From: an uncultured Actinomycetes bacterium
GTDB lineage: Bacteria > Actinomycetota > Actinomycetes > Nanopelagicales > Nanopelagicaceae
Direction: 5' to 3'
DNA length: 64,000 nt
Assembly (NCBI GenBank): GCA_903827945.1
Contig: CAIKKN010000006.1
Span: forward strand, 1-64,000
Both the position numbers and the translations under genes were made by a program. Below are positions 26,286 through 35,047 of the stretch, one piece after another; positions within the stretch are counted from its first letter, which is position 1, and each line of letters starts with the position of its first letter. Under the pieces are notes generated by a model. That model saw only the letters and a list, made by a program, of their open reading frames with translations, was not told where the DNA came from and ran no database searches.

Positions 26286-27209
26286 TCAAGCGTAATTATC
26301 AAGAGTTCTGCGACTCAGATCGGCGAACTCCGCCTTGAGAGTTTCAGGTGAGGTTATTGTTACAGAACCATTTATCGAGGTGAGAGCCCGAAAGAGCCAT
26401 TGTTCATTCGTAACTTCCAAGGAGACCCGTAGCTGATCTCCAAATATTTCTGAATTCATCACGATTTCTTCATTTGTCTCCAGGAAGTAAAGCGCACTTT
26501 TCGGAATAAGAGCTTCGATTACCGCACTTCTACTAGTGTTCGTGGAGTCTGACGTAGAAATAGAGCGCGGAGAAATATTCACTGTGCGCATTCGATCTAA
26601 TCTAAAGTGACGAATTTCCTTTGAGGAGTCGCAATATGCCTCCACATAGTAATTGCTTGCTCTTATATAAAGCTTCTTAGGCGAAATGGTTCGTATCGAA
26701 ATCTTCTCATTGGATAGCGAAAGATATTCAATATCGAGTGCTTTACCATCCGTAATAGCAATCTCGACAAGATCCTTCCACTCCGAACGCGGAATCTTTT
26801 GCTCTCCTTCGATGATTTCTAGAGTAGCAATGTCTCCCAGTAAATCCGTCATTTTTTTTGAGACCGAATCTACAATTTTTGCGACTTCAGCCGAGACGCC
26901 TTGCGAGACTAGGTTTTGCAGCCCGAGGAGAATGCTTACTACCTCGACTTTTGTCAGCCGTCTTGGCTTATCCAAGTTCTGTGGATCCATGATTGAAACG
27001 AACCCGTGTTCAGTCGAGAGATCAATCAGTTCTAAATGTGTATATCCTGGAAGACCACACATGAAAATTATGCTTAGTATCTCGGAGATATCGGAGGGCG
27101 TTGATTCAAAAGAGTCGGCCAGTTCCTCAATGCTCACACCTGGATGTTCGAGAATGTATGGAATCAAATCCAGAGCCTGTGCAGTCTTCTCTATTGCGCT
27201 GGCGCCCAT
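26286..27209 (-). CDS. pafC: WYL-domain transcriptional regulator PafC
   Basis: Half of the PafBC heterodimer, which in mycobacteria activates the LexA-independent DNA-damage response by sensing single-stranded DNA. The 307-residue chain has an N-terminal winged helix (VSIEELADSFESTPSDISEIL) and a central WYL domain (SIRTISPKKLYIRASNYYVEAYCDSS...HFRLDRM), then a WCX-like end. ATG 27209 overlaps the pafB stop by one base (TAATG). The name refers to proteasome accessory factor, but no proteasome gene is nearby. Confidence 0.9.
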   Translation of the reverse strand: MGASAIEKTAQALDLIPYILEHPGVSIEELADSFESTPSDISEILSIIFMCGLPGYTHLELIDLSTEHGFVSIMDPQNLDKPRRLTKVEVVSILLGLQNLVSQGVSAEVAKIVDSVSKKMTDLLGDIATLEIIEGEQKIPRSEWKDLVEIAITDGKALDIEYLSLSNEKISIRTISPKKLYIRASNYYVEAYCDSSKEIRHFRLDRMRTVNISPRSISTSDSTNTSRSAVIEALIPKSALYFLETNEEIVMNSEIFGDQLRVSLEVTNEQWLFRALTSINGSVTITSPETLKAEFADLSRRTLDNYA

Positions 27210-28138
27210 TAAACCCTGCTCTCAAGAATAGAAATTATCTCAGCTCGCAAATGATCAGGAGTTATTACAACCACATCTGATGTATGCCAAAGAATTTCTG
27301 CGAGTGCTTCTCTTTCATTTGGATAATTCTTAACCAACTGATCCCATTCGTCGTCGATTGGCGTTGTCTCACAAGATGCCCTCAAAGAAAGTCCGCTGCC
27401 CACCTTCACCTTTAAAACTACGTGAATATCGAGTTCGTCATCATTTGCGAACAAAGTGTCCTTAAATTGAAAATCAACCGGACGGAGAAAGGAGCCGGGC
27501 CGGCCTTTTGTTTTAAGCTCCGACATTCTGCGCACTTTAAATGTCCGCACGGAACCTTTCTCGATATCTTCGCCGATGAGGTACCACTCCCCTTTGTATA
27601 GGGAAATTTTGTATGGGTTGACTTGCCGTGAAGTAACTTGAGAAGAGGTGTAAGTAAATGAAAGTGTCTTTCTCTCCGAGGTAGCCTGCCAAAGCGTTGG
27701 GAAATCGTGAACATTTTGATCAATCGGTAGGATGGCCGTTCGCAGCGCCTCGACTGAAGTTTCTACACCCAAACTTTCAAGTTTTCGTAGGGCCCTTTGC
27801 GCGCTTTGGGAAAACAAGGAGTTCTGCCAAGCGCTTGCTGCCACCGAGAGCACACCAAGTTCGGCGGGTGTGAGTGTTGGAATTTGAAGTGAATAACTAT
27901 CAGGATTAATCCTGTATCCAAGCTCGTCCTCAAAGAGTGAGTCGAGTGGCGAAACTTCTATTTCGATTCCGAGAGATCGCAGATCATCCTTATCTCGCTC
28001 GAACATCCGCTCCATCGACTCAGTAGTGCCCGAGTAACCAGCTACGGATTGGAATATCTCTGACTTTGTAATAAGGCGTTTTGTAGCAAGCAACGCCATC
28101 GTGAGGTTGATGAGACGCTCCGCCTTAAGGTCTGACAC
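27209..28138 (-). CDS. pafB: WYL-domain transcriptional regulator PafB
   Basis: Partner of PafC. The 309-residue protein starts with a helix-turn-helix (RLINLTMALLATKRLITKSEIF) and a WYL domain (VNPYKISLYKGEWYLIGED...FKVRRM) followed by a C-terminal WCX region. GTG 28138 is preceded by TATCGT at 28145-28150 on the same strand with a 6-nt spacer, a good leaderless promoter, back to back with that of the FKBP gene. First gene of the pafB-pafC-tatA-tatC-kinase-helY-exonuclease-ppm series. Confidence 0.9.
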   Translation of the reverse strand: MSDLKAERLINLTMALLATKRLITKSEIFQSVAGYSGTTESMERMFERDKDDLRSLGIEIEVSPLDSLFEDELGYRINPDSYSLQIPTLTPAELGVLSVAASAWQNSLFSQSAQRALRKLESLGVETSVEALRTAILPIDQNVHDFPTLWQATSERKTLSFTYTSSQVTSRQVNPYKISLYKGEWYLIGEDIEKGSVRTFKVRRMSELKTKGRPGSFLRPVDFQFKDTLFANDDELDIHVVLKVKVGSGLSLRASCETTPIDDEWDQLVKNYPNEREALAEILWHTSDVVVITPDHLRAEIISILESRV

Positions 28139-28171
28139 AGGAGAACGATAGGCCTTTGGTATCCTTTCCCA
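28139..28171. promoter_or_regulatory. divergent leaderless promoters pafB / FKBP
   Basis: In only 33 bp there are two outward -10-like boxes: TATCGT on the minus strand (28145-28150), six nt before the pafB GTG, and TATCCT on the plus strand (28160-28165), six nt before the FKBP ATG. No Shine-Dalgarno is present for either gene. Both genes are probably leaderless. Confidence 0.6.
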
Positions 28172-28705
28172 ATGAGAAATCGCGCAAAATTACTTTCATT
28201 AATTCTTATTGCTACCGCCGGTACAACCCTAATTTCAGGATGTACAACCGACGGTGGGCAGAAACCAATCGCGAAAACGGGAGAAGCAACAGTGAGTACA
28301 CCGACTTCATCAAATCCGAGCATTCCAGCCGTTACGGGAGCCGCCGGTTCTGCGCCAACGATTGCTGCGCCACAAGGTGCTGCTCCAACATCTCTATTGA
28401 CTCACGATGTGATAACAGGAACTGGGACGGCAGCGGTTGCAACATCCACACTTACCGTTCATTACACATTGATGGCTTGGTCTACAGGAAAGGTTGTTGA
28501 GTCCTCCTGGAATAGTGGACAGCCAGCCACCTTCTCTCTGGCCCAGGTAATCCCAGGTTGGCAACAAGGTATTCCAGGAATGAAAGAGGGCGGTCGTCGA
28601 GTCTTGGTCATTCCACCAGATCTCGGATACGGTGCATCAGGTGGCGGTCCTATCGGACCAAATGAAACACTAGTTTTTGTTGTGGACCTGATTAAAGTCG
28701 CTTAA
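28172..28705 (+). CDS. FKBP-type peptidyl-prolyl isomerase lipoprotein
   Basis: Exported folding catalyst of 177 residues. The N-terminus is a lipoprotein signal peptide with lipobox LISGC, Cys24 being the predicted lipidated residue; then a Ser/Thr/Pro/Ala-rich linker (about 30-75) and one FKBP domain (about 80-177) with LTVHYTLMAWSTGKVVESSW, GWQQGIPGMKEGGRR and VIPPDLGYG. Membrane-anchored on the outer face. Relatives also carry FKBP genes near pafB. Its stop is directly next to the trmI stop, with an TTAATTAA junction. Confidence 0.92.
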   Translation: MRNRAKLLSLILIATAGTTLISGCTTDGGQKPIAKTGEATVSTPTSSNPSIPAVTGAAGSAPTIAAPQGAAPTSLLTHDVITGTGTAAVATSTLTVHYTLMAWSTGKVVESSWNSGQPATFSLAQVIPGWQQGIPGMKEGGRRVLVIPPDLGYGASGGGPIGPNETLVFVVDLIKVA

Positions 28706-29551
28706 TTAAGCTTCATCTTCTGGTAAACCGTAGGAACCCTTTGAAGGTCTACGTCGACGCAGTGGTGCAATAACACCAGGGGCTAATCGACGGGCCATAA
28801 TAAGGAATCCGGTATGCCCAATCATTCGATGCTGGGGTCTGACTGCAAGTCCTTCATGGTGCCACCCGCGCAAGAGTGTCTCAATACTTTCAGGTTCAGT
28901 GAAGGCTTCTGACGCCTTGATCGTCTCTGCCATTTGTGAAAGCTGTGTCGTTGTTGCTACATATGCAAGTAGAACTCCACCGGCCTCCAAAACAGTTGCC
29001 GCCATCTCAACACACTCCCACGGGGCAAGCATGTCTAGAACAACGCGGTCATATTTGGAGTGCACAGCATCTTGCACCGATCCAAGAGTTAGCGACCAAT
29101 TCACGGGTAGCTCTCCGAAGTACATCTCAACATTCTTCCTTGCGACAGATGCAAACTCGTCACGTCGCTCGAAGGAATCTACTTTGCCTGTTGTTCCAAC
29201 TGCTCTCAGCAGAGAAATTGAGAGCGCCCCAGAGCCCACTCCCGCTTCTAGAACTCTTACGCCAGGAGCAATGTCGGCAAATCCAAGAATGAATGCGGCA
29301 TCCTTTGGATACACAATGGTCGCTCCGCGTGGCATTGAAAGCACAAAGTCTCCAAGAAGGGGTTTAAATGCAAGAAATTTCATGCCTGCAGTCGTTTCAA
29401 CAACTGAACCTTCCGGTGTTCCAACGAGTTCATTGTGAACAATCCATCCACGGTGAGTGTGGTATTCCCCATCCTCTTTCAAGGTGATTGTTTGAACTTT
29501 TCCTTTTGCGTCAGTTAACTGGACGCGATCTCCGAATTTAAAATTTGCCAC
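28706..29551 (-). CDS. trmI: tRNA (adenine-58-N1)-methyltransferase TrmI
   Basis: Methylates A58 in the T-loop of tRNAs with SAM. The 281-residue protein has an N-terminal beta domain (FKFGDRVQLTD), PRGATIVYPKDAAFIL, the SAM motif VLEAGVGSGALSISLL and VVLDMLAPWE. GTG 29551 overlaps the stop of the HAD gene by one base (TAGTG). In Mycobacterium tuberculosis the orthologue Rv2118c borders the proteasome cluster, here missing. The operon is metH-HAD-trmI. Confidence 0.94.
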   Translation of the reverse strand: MANFKFGDRVQLTDAKGKVQTITLKEDGEYHTHRGWIVHNELVGTPEGSVVETTAGMKFLAFKPLLGDFVLSMPRGATIVYPKDAAFILGFADIAPGVRVLEAGVGSGALSISLLRAVGTTGKVDSFERRDEFASVARKNVEMYFGELPVNWSLTLGSVQDAVHSKYDRVVLDMLAPWECVEMAATVLEAGGVLLAYVATTTQLSQMAETIKASEAFTEPESIETLLRGWHHEGLAVRPQHRMIGHTGFLIMARRLAPGVIAPLRRRRPSKGSYGLPEDEA

Positions 29552-30240
29552 TATACGAGCTCCGCTCTATCGATTGATCTGTAAATACTCTTGAGTCTTT
29601 CCACAGTAATACCGTCAAGTGTTTGAAGCACCTTTAATCGTGGACTCTCTTCGATGGTAACTAAGTGCGGAATAGCAATAACGAAAGCACCACTTGCCGA
29701 TGCAGCTGCAACTCCAGTGATTGAGTCCTCAAGTATTATGCAATTCGCAATATTTACTCCAAGGGTCTTAGCCGCCAGTATGTAGCATTCTGGACTTGGC
29801 TTTGTAAGGGCTACATCATCACCCGATATCGTTACATTGAAGATACCTTCAGGAAAGCGACTTAGAGTTGCACGCATCATAGGAGCGGGACTTGCCGTGA
29901 CAAGCCCTACCGCTATCCCCGCTTCGACACTCTCCATAAGAAGCTCAAAAGCTCCTGGCATATATTCGATCTCTTGCTCGAAAGCACGGATTGTTCTACG
30001 TACTAATTCCTCGTGAAAGAACTCCGGGCTCTCAACGCTACCCGCAAGCTTGGACATATAGATGCCGACCTTTGTAAGTGGGCCACCTAAACAGTAACGC
30101 TGGTCCTCTATTGTCCAAGCATGGCCGTATTCAGCCATCAATTGCGTTTCTGCCAACATCCATTGAGGCTCGGAGTTAATAAGTGTTCCGTCCATATCAA
30201 AAAATATTGCTTCAAATTCTGTAGCGATTGAATTCCTCAC
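29551..30240 (-). CDS. HAD-superfamily phosphatase, beta-phosphoglucomutase-like
   Basis: A 229-residue HAD hydrolase with nucleophile motif FFDMDGTLINSEP, a helical cap (about 20-90), motif II TASPAPMM and motif III/IV ALTKPSPECY...ILEDSITGV. The type of cap resembles phosphoglycolate phosphatases and beta-phosphoglucomutases, which act on small sugar phosphates; the substrate cannot be named. GTG 30240 overlaps the metH stop as GTGA. Its place after metH matches mycobacteria, where a similar HAD gene lies near metH. Confidence 0.85.
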   Translation of the reverse strand: MRNSIATEFEAIFFDMDGTLINSEPQWMLAETQLMAEYGHAWTIEDQRYCLGGPLTKVGIYMSKLAGSVESPEFFHEELVRRTIRAFEQEIEYMPGAFELLMESVEAGIAVGLVTASPAPMMRATLSRFPEGIFNVTISGDDVALTKPSPECYILAAKTLGVNIANCIILEDSITGVAAASASGAFVIAIPHLVTIEESPRLKVLQTLDGITVERLKSIYRSIDRAELV

Positions 30241-33200
30241 GATGCATTGAAGTACTTTGCCTCAGGGTGCACAGTGATGATCGCCGATGTTGACTGCTCT
30301 GGGTGGAGCTGAAATTCTTCAGACAATTCAACGCCGATACGAGATGGATCAAGCAGCTCACAGAGTTGCACCTGTTGAGAGAGATCAGGGCATGCTGGAT
30401 AACCAAAGGAATAGCGCGAGCCCCTGTAACCCTGGTCCAAAATCTCTCCAAGTTCGTTTGCATCCTCAGTTGCGAAACCTAATTCACTACGAATGCGCGC
30501 ATGCCAGTGTTCGGCTAACGACTCAGTGAGCTGTACAGAAAGACCATGAAGCTCCATATATTCGCGATATAAATTAGATTTGAAAAGTTCTGCCGCAGCC
30601 TCACTTACCACCGACCCCATAGTCACAATATGAAAAGCCACGACATCGATTTCACCCGAATTCTTTGGGCGGTAGAAGTCACTTAAGCAAAGTCGTCGAT
30701 CTCGAGATTGTCTGGGGAATGTAAATCGAACTCTCTCTTGCCCTTTAAGTTCACCTTCATGATGCAAAATAACTAGGTCATTGTTCTCGCTGTAACAAGG
30801 GAAATATCCATACACTACGGCAGCATTTAGCCAACCTTTGGATTGCACCTCATTGAGCAGAGAGCGAAGTCTTGGTCGACCTTCTTCCTCAACCATGCGC
30901 TCGAATTCGCCTCTGGCGCCCTTGAGCCCCCATTGACCCATAAAGAGCGCACGTTCATCAAGCATTCCAGAATAATCTGCAAGTGGAATTCCTTTAACAA
31001 TACGTGAACCAAAAAACGGTGCCCTGCCCAGAGGGACAGTTACTGATACATCAGACCGTTGTGTATCAATACTTGTTGGCTCCGCGTTCTTTCTTGGGTT
31101 GGTGATTCGTTTTTTGAGCGGCGGAAGCACGGCAGATGGGTCGCCCTTTTTAATCCCCATCAGAGTATCCATGAGGGTTAGGCCCTCAAAAGCATCCTTT
31201 GCGTAGCGGACTGTCCCATTGAATTCCGAAGCAAGATCATCCTCAACAAAGGTACGCGTCAACGCAGCGCCACCCAGAATGACGGGCCACTTATCGCCCA
31301 GTCCGCGTGATGTCAGTTCTTCCAAATTTTCTTTCATTATTACAGTTGATTTTACGAGTAAGCCTGACATTCCAATAACGTCTACATTCTCACTCTTCGC
31401 CGAGTCAATAATTTGATTTATTGTCTGCTTTATTCCGATATTGACGGTTGTGTATCCATTGTTTGTCAGAATAATATCGACCAAATTCTTACCGATATCG
31501 TGGACATCACCCTTTACCGTTGCAAGAAGAATTTTTCCCTTGCCCTCAGTGTCAGCCTTCTCCATAAACGGTTCTAAAAATGCAACAGCCTGCTTCATAA
31601 CTTCAGCGCTTTGCAGTACAAAAGGAAGTTGCATCTCCCCCGAGCCAAACAGTTCACCAACAACCTTCATGCCCGCCAAGAGATGGTCATTTATTATTTG
31701 CAGCGGAGAGATTCCTTCATTCATTGCGATCTGTAGGTCTGCCTCTAGACCTACTTTTTCTCCATCAATAATGCGTCTTTGGAGTCTCTCGGCCAGGGGA
31801 AGAGCAGCAAGTTCGGCCGCCCGAGTAAGTTTATTAGATTTTGCTTCGACCCCTTCAAAGAGTTCGAGAAAACGTTGCAGTGGGTCATATGTGCAGTTGC
31901 CTTCACCGTCGAACTCACGTCGATCATAAATTAGATCCAATGCAACCTTCAAAACTTCAGCTTCTATACGCGCTATAGGTGTGATCTTTGATGGATGCAC
32001 AATTGCTGAGTCCAGACCGTTTTTGACCGCCTCGTGAAGAAAAACTGAGTTTAGAACGATACGAGCAGCAGGATTAATTCCGAAGCTAATATTGCTAACA
32101 CCGAGTGTTGTTTGTACATCGGGATATTCTTCTTTTAATTGTTTTATCGCTGCAAGCGTTTCGATTCCATCCCGGCGCGTTTCCTCTTGTCCAGTTGCGA
32201 TTGGGAAAGTTAGGCAATCAATTAAGATGTCCCCCACTGCCATTCCCCAATTTTGGGTAAGGTCTGTTATCAGCCTGGAAGCTACGCGCATCTTCCATTC
32301 CTGCGTTCTTGCTTGCCCTTGTTCATCAATTGTTAGGGCAACAACCGCTGCTCCATGCTCCATCACGATAGGCATGATCTTTGCGTAACGCGAAGTAGGC
32401 CCATCGCCATCTTCAAAATTCACAGAATTTATGACGCATCGACCACCAAGTTGTTCAAGTCCTGCCTGAATTACGGCAGCTTCAGTTGAATCCAGAACAA
32501 TGGGTAGCGTAGAAGTAGTTGCTAAGCGGGAGGCTATTTCCCGCATATCACTTACACCATCACGCCCGACATAATCCACTGACAAGTCGAGCATATGAGC
32601 ACCATCGCGGATTTGGTCTCTTGCAATCTCCACGCAGGATTGCCAGTCGCTTGCTAAAAGAGCGTCGCGAAATGCTCGTGAACCATTCGCATTTGTTCGC
32701 TCACCAATTGCCAAATAGGACTTATCTTGTCTAAACGCTACAAATTGATACAGCGACGATGCTCCGCGCTCCGGTGCGACACTGCGAGGCTTGATAGTTA
32801 ATGCTTTAACACTCTTAACAACTTCAGCAAGGTGTTCCGGCGTTGTTCCGCAACATCCGCCAACCAAATTTGTTCCATAATTTGTGACAAACTCTTTTAG
32901 GCTCGCGCCGAGTTCAACTGGAGTTAAAGGGTAGGACGCCCCATTTGGCCCTAGAACTGGCAATCCGGCATTTGGCATTACCGAGATTCCACATAAAGAA
33001 TTTCCACTCAAATATCGCAAGTGCTCGGACATCTCTGCCGGTCCAGTCGCACAATTTAGACCAATCAAATCCACTCCGAGCGAGGAGATTGCGTTTAGAG
33101 CAGCACCAATCTCTGAACCTAGAAGCATCGTTCCGGTTGTTTCAACAGTGACCTGTGCAATGAGAACCACGTCGCGCTTGGCGAGCTTGATTGCTTTGCG

Positions 33201-33722
33201 CGCACCGTTTATTGCAGCCTTAACCTGTAAAAGATCTTGTGAAGTTTCAATCAGGATTGCATCCGAACCACCGTCTAGGAGGCCGCGCGCATTTTCAAAG
33301 TAGGCCTCTTTCAGTGATTGGTATTGCACGTGGCCTAAGGTCGGAAGTTTCGTGCCCGGACCAATTGAGCCAAGAACGAATCGTGCTCGTCCATCAACTT
33401 CGAAATCGTCGCAAACTTTCCGCGCGATCTTCGCCCCGGCCTTTGAAAGTTCGTAAATTCGATTTTCAATTCCATACTCGGCTAAGTTCGCCCAGTTTGC
33501 GCCAAATGTATTTGTCTCAATGGCATCAACGCCGACCTTGAGATATTGCGCGTGAACAGATTCGACAATATCGGGTCTTGAAATATTGAGGATTTCGTTA
33601 CAACCCTCAAGTCCTTCAAAATCTTCGAGTGTTGGGTTTGCTGCTTGGAGCATGGTGCCCATTGCGCCATCAGCGACAATTACGCGCTTTGTAAGCGCTT
33701 CGCGCAAGGTTTCTCTGCTCAT
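30237..33722 (-). CDS. metH: cobalamin-dependent methionine synthase
   Basis: Four-module enzyme of 1161 residues that transfers a methyl group from 5-methyl-THF to homocysteine through B12. Order: homocysteine domain (VADGAMGTML at about 16, zinc ligands in GLNCATG and GGCCGTTP), pterin-binding domain (IGERTNANGSRAF), B12 domain with the axial His in KGDVHDIGKNLV, and the C-terminal AdoMet reactivation domain ending near the C-terminus. All modules look intact. ATG 33722 lies 12 nt after mshC; TAAACT overlapping the mshC stop codon could be a -10 box. The cell must take up or make cobalamin. No B12 riboswitch was seen upstream. Confidence 0.96.
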   Translation of the reverse strand: MSRETLREALTKRVIVADGAMGTMLQAANPTLEDFEGLEGCNEILNISRPDIVESVHAQYLKVGVDAIETNTFGANWANLAEYGIENRIYELSKAGAKIARKVCDDFEVDGRARFVLGSIGPGTKLPTLGHVQYQSLKEAYFENARGLLDGGSDAILIETSQDLLQVKAAINGARKAIKLAKRDVVLIAQVTVETTGTMLLGSEIGAALNAISSLGVDLIGLNCATGPAEMSEHLRYLSGNSLCGISVMPNAGLPVLGPNGASYPLTPVELGASLKEFVTNYGTNLVGGCCGTTPEHLAEVVKSVKALTIKPRSVAPERGASSLYQFVAFRQDKSYLAIGERTNANGSRAFRDALLASDWQSCVEIARDQIRDGAHMLDLSVDYVGRDGVSDMREIASRLATTSTLPIVLDSTEAAVIQAGLEQLGGRCVINSVNFEDGDGPTSRYAKIMPIVMEHGAAVVALTIDEQGQARTQEWKMRVASRLITDLTQNWGMAVGDILIDCLTFPIATGQEETRRDGIETLAAIKQLKEEYPDVQTTLGVSNISFGINPAARIVLNSVFLHEAVKNGLDSAIVHPSKITPIARIEAEVLKVALDLIYDRREFDGEGNCTYDPLQRFLELFEGVEAKSNKLTRAAELAALPLAERLQRRIIDGEKVGLEADLQIAMNEGISPLQIINDHLLAGMKVVGELFGSGEMQLPFVLQSAEVMKQAVAFLEPFMEKADTEGKGKILLATVKGDVHDIGKNLVDIILTNNGYTTVNIGIKQTINQIIDSAKSENVDVIGMSGLLVKSTVIMKENLEELTSRGLGDKWPVILGGAALTRTFVEDDLASEFNGTVRYAKDAFEGLTLMDTLMGIKKGDPSAVLPPLKKRITNPRKNAEPTSIDTQRSDVSVTVPLGRAPFFGSRIVKGIPLADYSGMLDERALFMGQWGLKGARGEFERMVEEEGRPRLRSLLNEVQSKGWLNAAVVYGYFPCYSENNDLVILHHEGELKGQERVRFTFPRQSRDRRLCLSDFYRPKNSGEIDVVAFHIVTMGSVVSEAAAELFKSNLYREYMELHGLSVQLTESLAEHWHARIRSELGFATEDANELGEILDQGYRGSRYSFGYPACPDLSQQVQLCELLDPSRIGVELSEEFQLHPEQSTSAIITVHPEAKYFNAS

Positions 33723-33734
33723 AGAGAAGTTAGT

Positions 33735-34973
33735 TTACAGGGCTAATCCCAGCAAAGAATCTAGTGCTCGTGAAACGACGCCTGCTTCATCCACCTGCGG
33801 ATTAGTCTCGCTCAGCAGGCACCAATCTTCGATTGCCTGCAAGGCCTGCTCGGTATCTAGATCCTTAGCAATCGCTGCTGCTAGCTTTGTTAGTAGCGGT
33901 TGCGCCGGTGCAACCTCTGATTTACTCAAATTTTCTCTGATTCGATCAATCGATTTTTGGGCTTTTTCAAGTATCGCTGCATTCCACATACGGTCCTTCG
34001 AATAATGACTTGTAAGAAGGGCGTATCTAATAACCATAGGGTCAACTCGATCCTGGAGGAGTTTTGAGACGAAAACCAAGTTTCCCTTTGACTTACTCAT
34101 CTTCTCACCATCAAGTCCAACCATGCCTGTGTGAATGTAGGATCTTGCGAATTCCTTCCCGAGTAGCGCCTTGGCCTGAGCCGCGCTCATGAAATGGTGT
34201 GGGAATATCAAATCAGTACCACCGCCTTGAATATCAATGAGGTAACCACCGTGACTCTCATTGAGATAATTTTCACCCAGAAGATATCTCAAACTAATAA
34301 CGCAACATTCAATATGCCAACCAGGACGACCAAAACCGTGAGAACTCTCCCACCCGGGTTCGCCATTCTTGTTGGCCAACCACAAAACCGGATCAAGTGC
34401 GTTTCTTTTGCCTACTCGCTCTGGATCGCCTCCGCGTTCACCAAAAATCCGTAGCGCTTCATCATGAGTGACTGGCAAGTTAACCAAGAATGAACTCACG
34501 TCAAAATATAGATCTTCATCTACCTTGTAGACGTACCCGTTCTGCTGCATGCGTGAAATTGCTTCGTCAATCAATTTCATTACGGAGGTTGCTGGTATGA
34601 AATGTTGTGGCGGCAAGATATGTAGCGTACTCATATCTGACTCGAATAACTCCACTTGCTGCAGGGCAAGTGTTTGCCAATCAATGTTGTCTCGAACGGC
34701 GCGTTCCAAAAGTGGCTCATCAATATCCGTAATGTTCTCAACAAAAGAAACCTGAGAGCCCTGTACGCGTAAATACCTGTGTATAAGATCAAAGGTCAAA
34801 TACGTAGCCGCATGACCAAGATGCGTTGCATCGTAAGGCGTGATACCGCATACATACATGCTTGTCGTTGCCTCACTGAAAAGATGTACCCCATTTGATG
34901 CCTTTATTTCTAGAGAAGGCACTTCTACGGGATATTTGGGAACATAAATGTCAGGCCATGTTGAGATATTCAT
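33735..34973 (-). CDS. mshC: L-cysteine:1D-myo-inosityl 2-amino-2-deoxy-alpha-D-glucopyranoside ligase
   Basis: Adds cysteine to GlcN-Ins in mycothiol synthesis. It is a paralogue of cysteinyl-tRNA synthetase: the adenylate-forming core has the HIGH-type motif THLGHA within the PYDATHLGHAATYL segment and the KMSKS-type motif EKMSKSKGN, with zinc-binding Cys and His residues. At 412 residues it lacks the CysS anticodon-binding domain, and the N-terminus with the long SWPDIYVPKYP-like start is that of MshC. Implies the organism makes mycothiol. Upstream TAGGCT lies 8 nt before the ATG. Next gene is metH. Confidence 0.93.
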   Translation of the reverse strand: MNISTWPDIYVPKYPVEVPSLEIKASNGVHLFSEATTSMYVCGITPYDATHLGHAATYLTFDLIHRYLRVQGSQVSFVENITDIDEPLLERAVRDNIDWQTLALQQVELFESDMSTLHILPPQHFIPATSVMKLIDEAISRMQQNGYVYKVDEDLYFDVSSFLVNLPVTHDEALRIFGERGGDPERVGKRNALDPVLWLANKNGEPGWESSHGFGRPGWHIECCVISLRYLLGENYLNESHGGYLIDIQGGGTDLIFPHHFMSAAQAKALLGKEFARSYIHTGMVGLDGEKMSKSKGNLVFVSKLLQDRVDPMVIRYALLTSHYSKDRMWNAAILEKAQKSIDRIRENLSKSEVAPAQPLLTKLAAAIAKDLDTEQALQAIEDWCLLSETNPQVDEAGVVSRALDSLLGLAL

Positions 34974-34992
34974 TGAAAGTTAGCCTACCCAA

Positions 34993-35046
34993 TCTCTCTA
35001 GTAAATTAGTGACATAAACATGGCCAGAAAAATGGCCAGAAAAGTG
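34993..35046. repeat. tandem TTTTCTGGCCA motif with three TGGCCA palindromes
   Basis: In the gap between the SCO1664-like gene and mshC, the minus strand carries two adjacent copies of TTTCTGGCCAT with exact 12-bp period (35021-35045 region), and a third TGGCCA lies at the end of the coding region. TGGCCA reads the same on both strands. It could be a binding site or a weak transcription end; there is no long stem with T-tract. Confidence 0.35.
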
Positions 35047-35047
35047 C

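Noticed and set aside
28899-29438. Open frame of 179 codons antisense to trmI, and a similar 181-codon frame at 26686-27231 antisense to pafC
   Set aside because: Both mirror conserved genes and show no domain of their own.
33723-33734. Cobalamin or SAM riboswitch before metH or metK
   Set aside because: The gaps before metH (12 nt) and metK (4 nt) are too short and no core motif lies within reach.
34993-35046. Repeats as a CRISPR fragment
   Set aside because: Units are only 12 bp, directly adjacent without spacers, and no cas gene is present.
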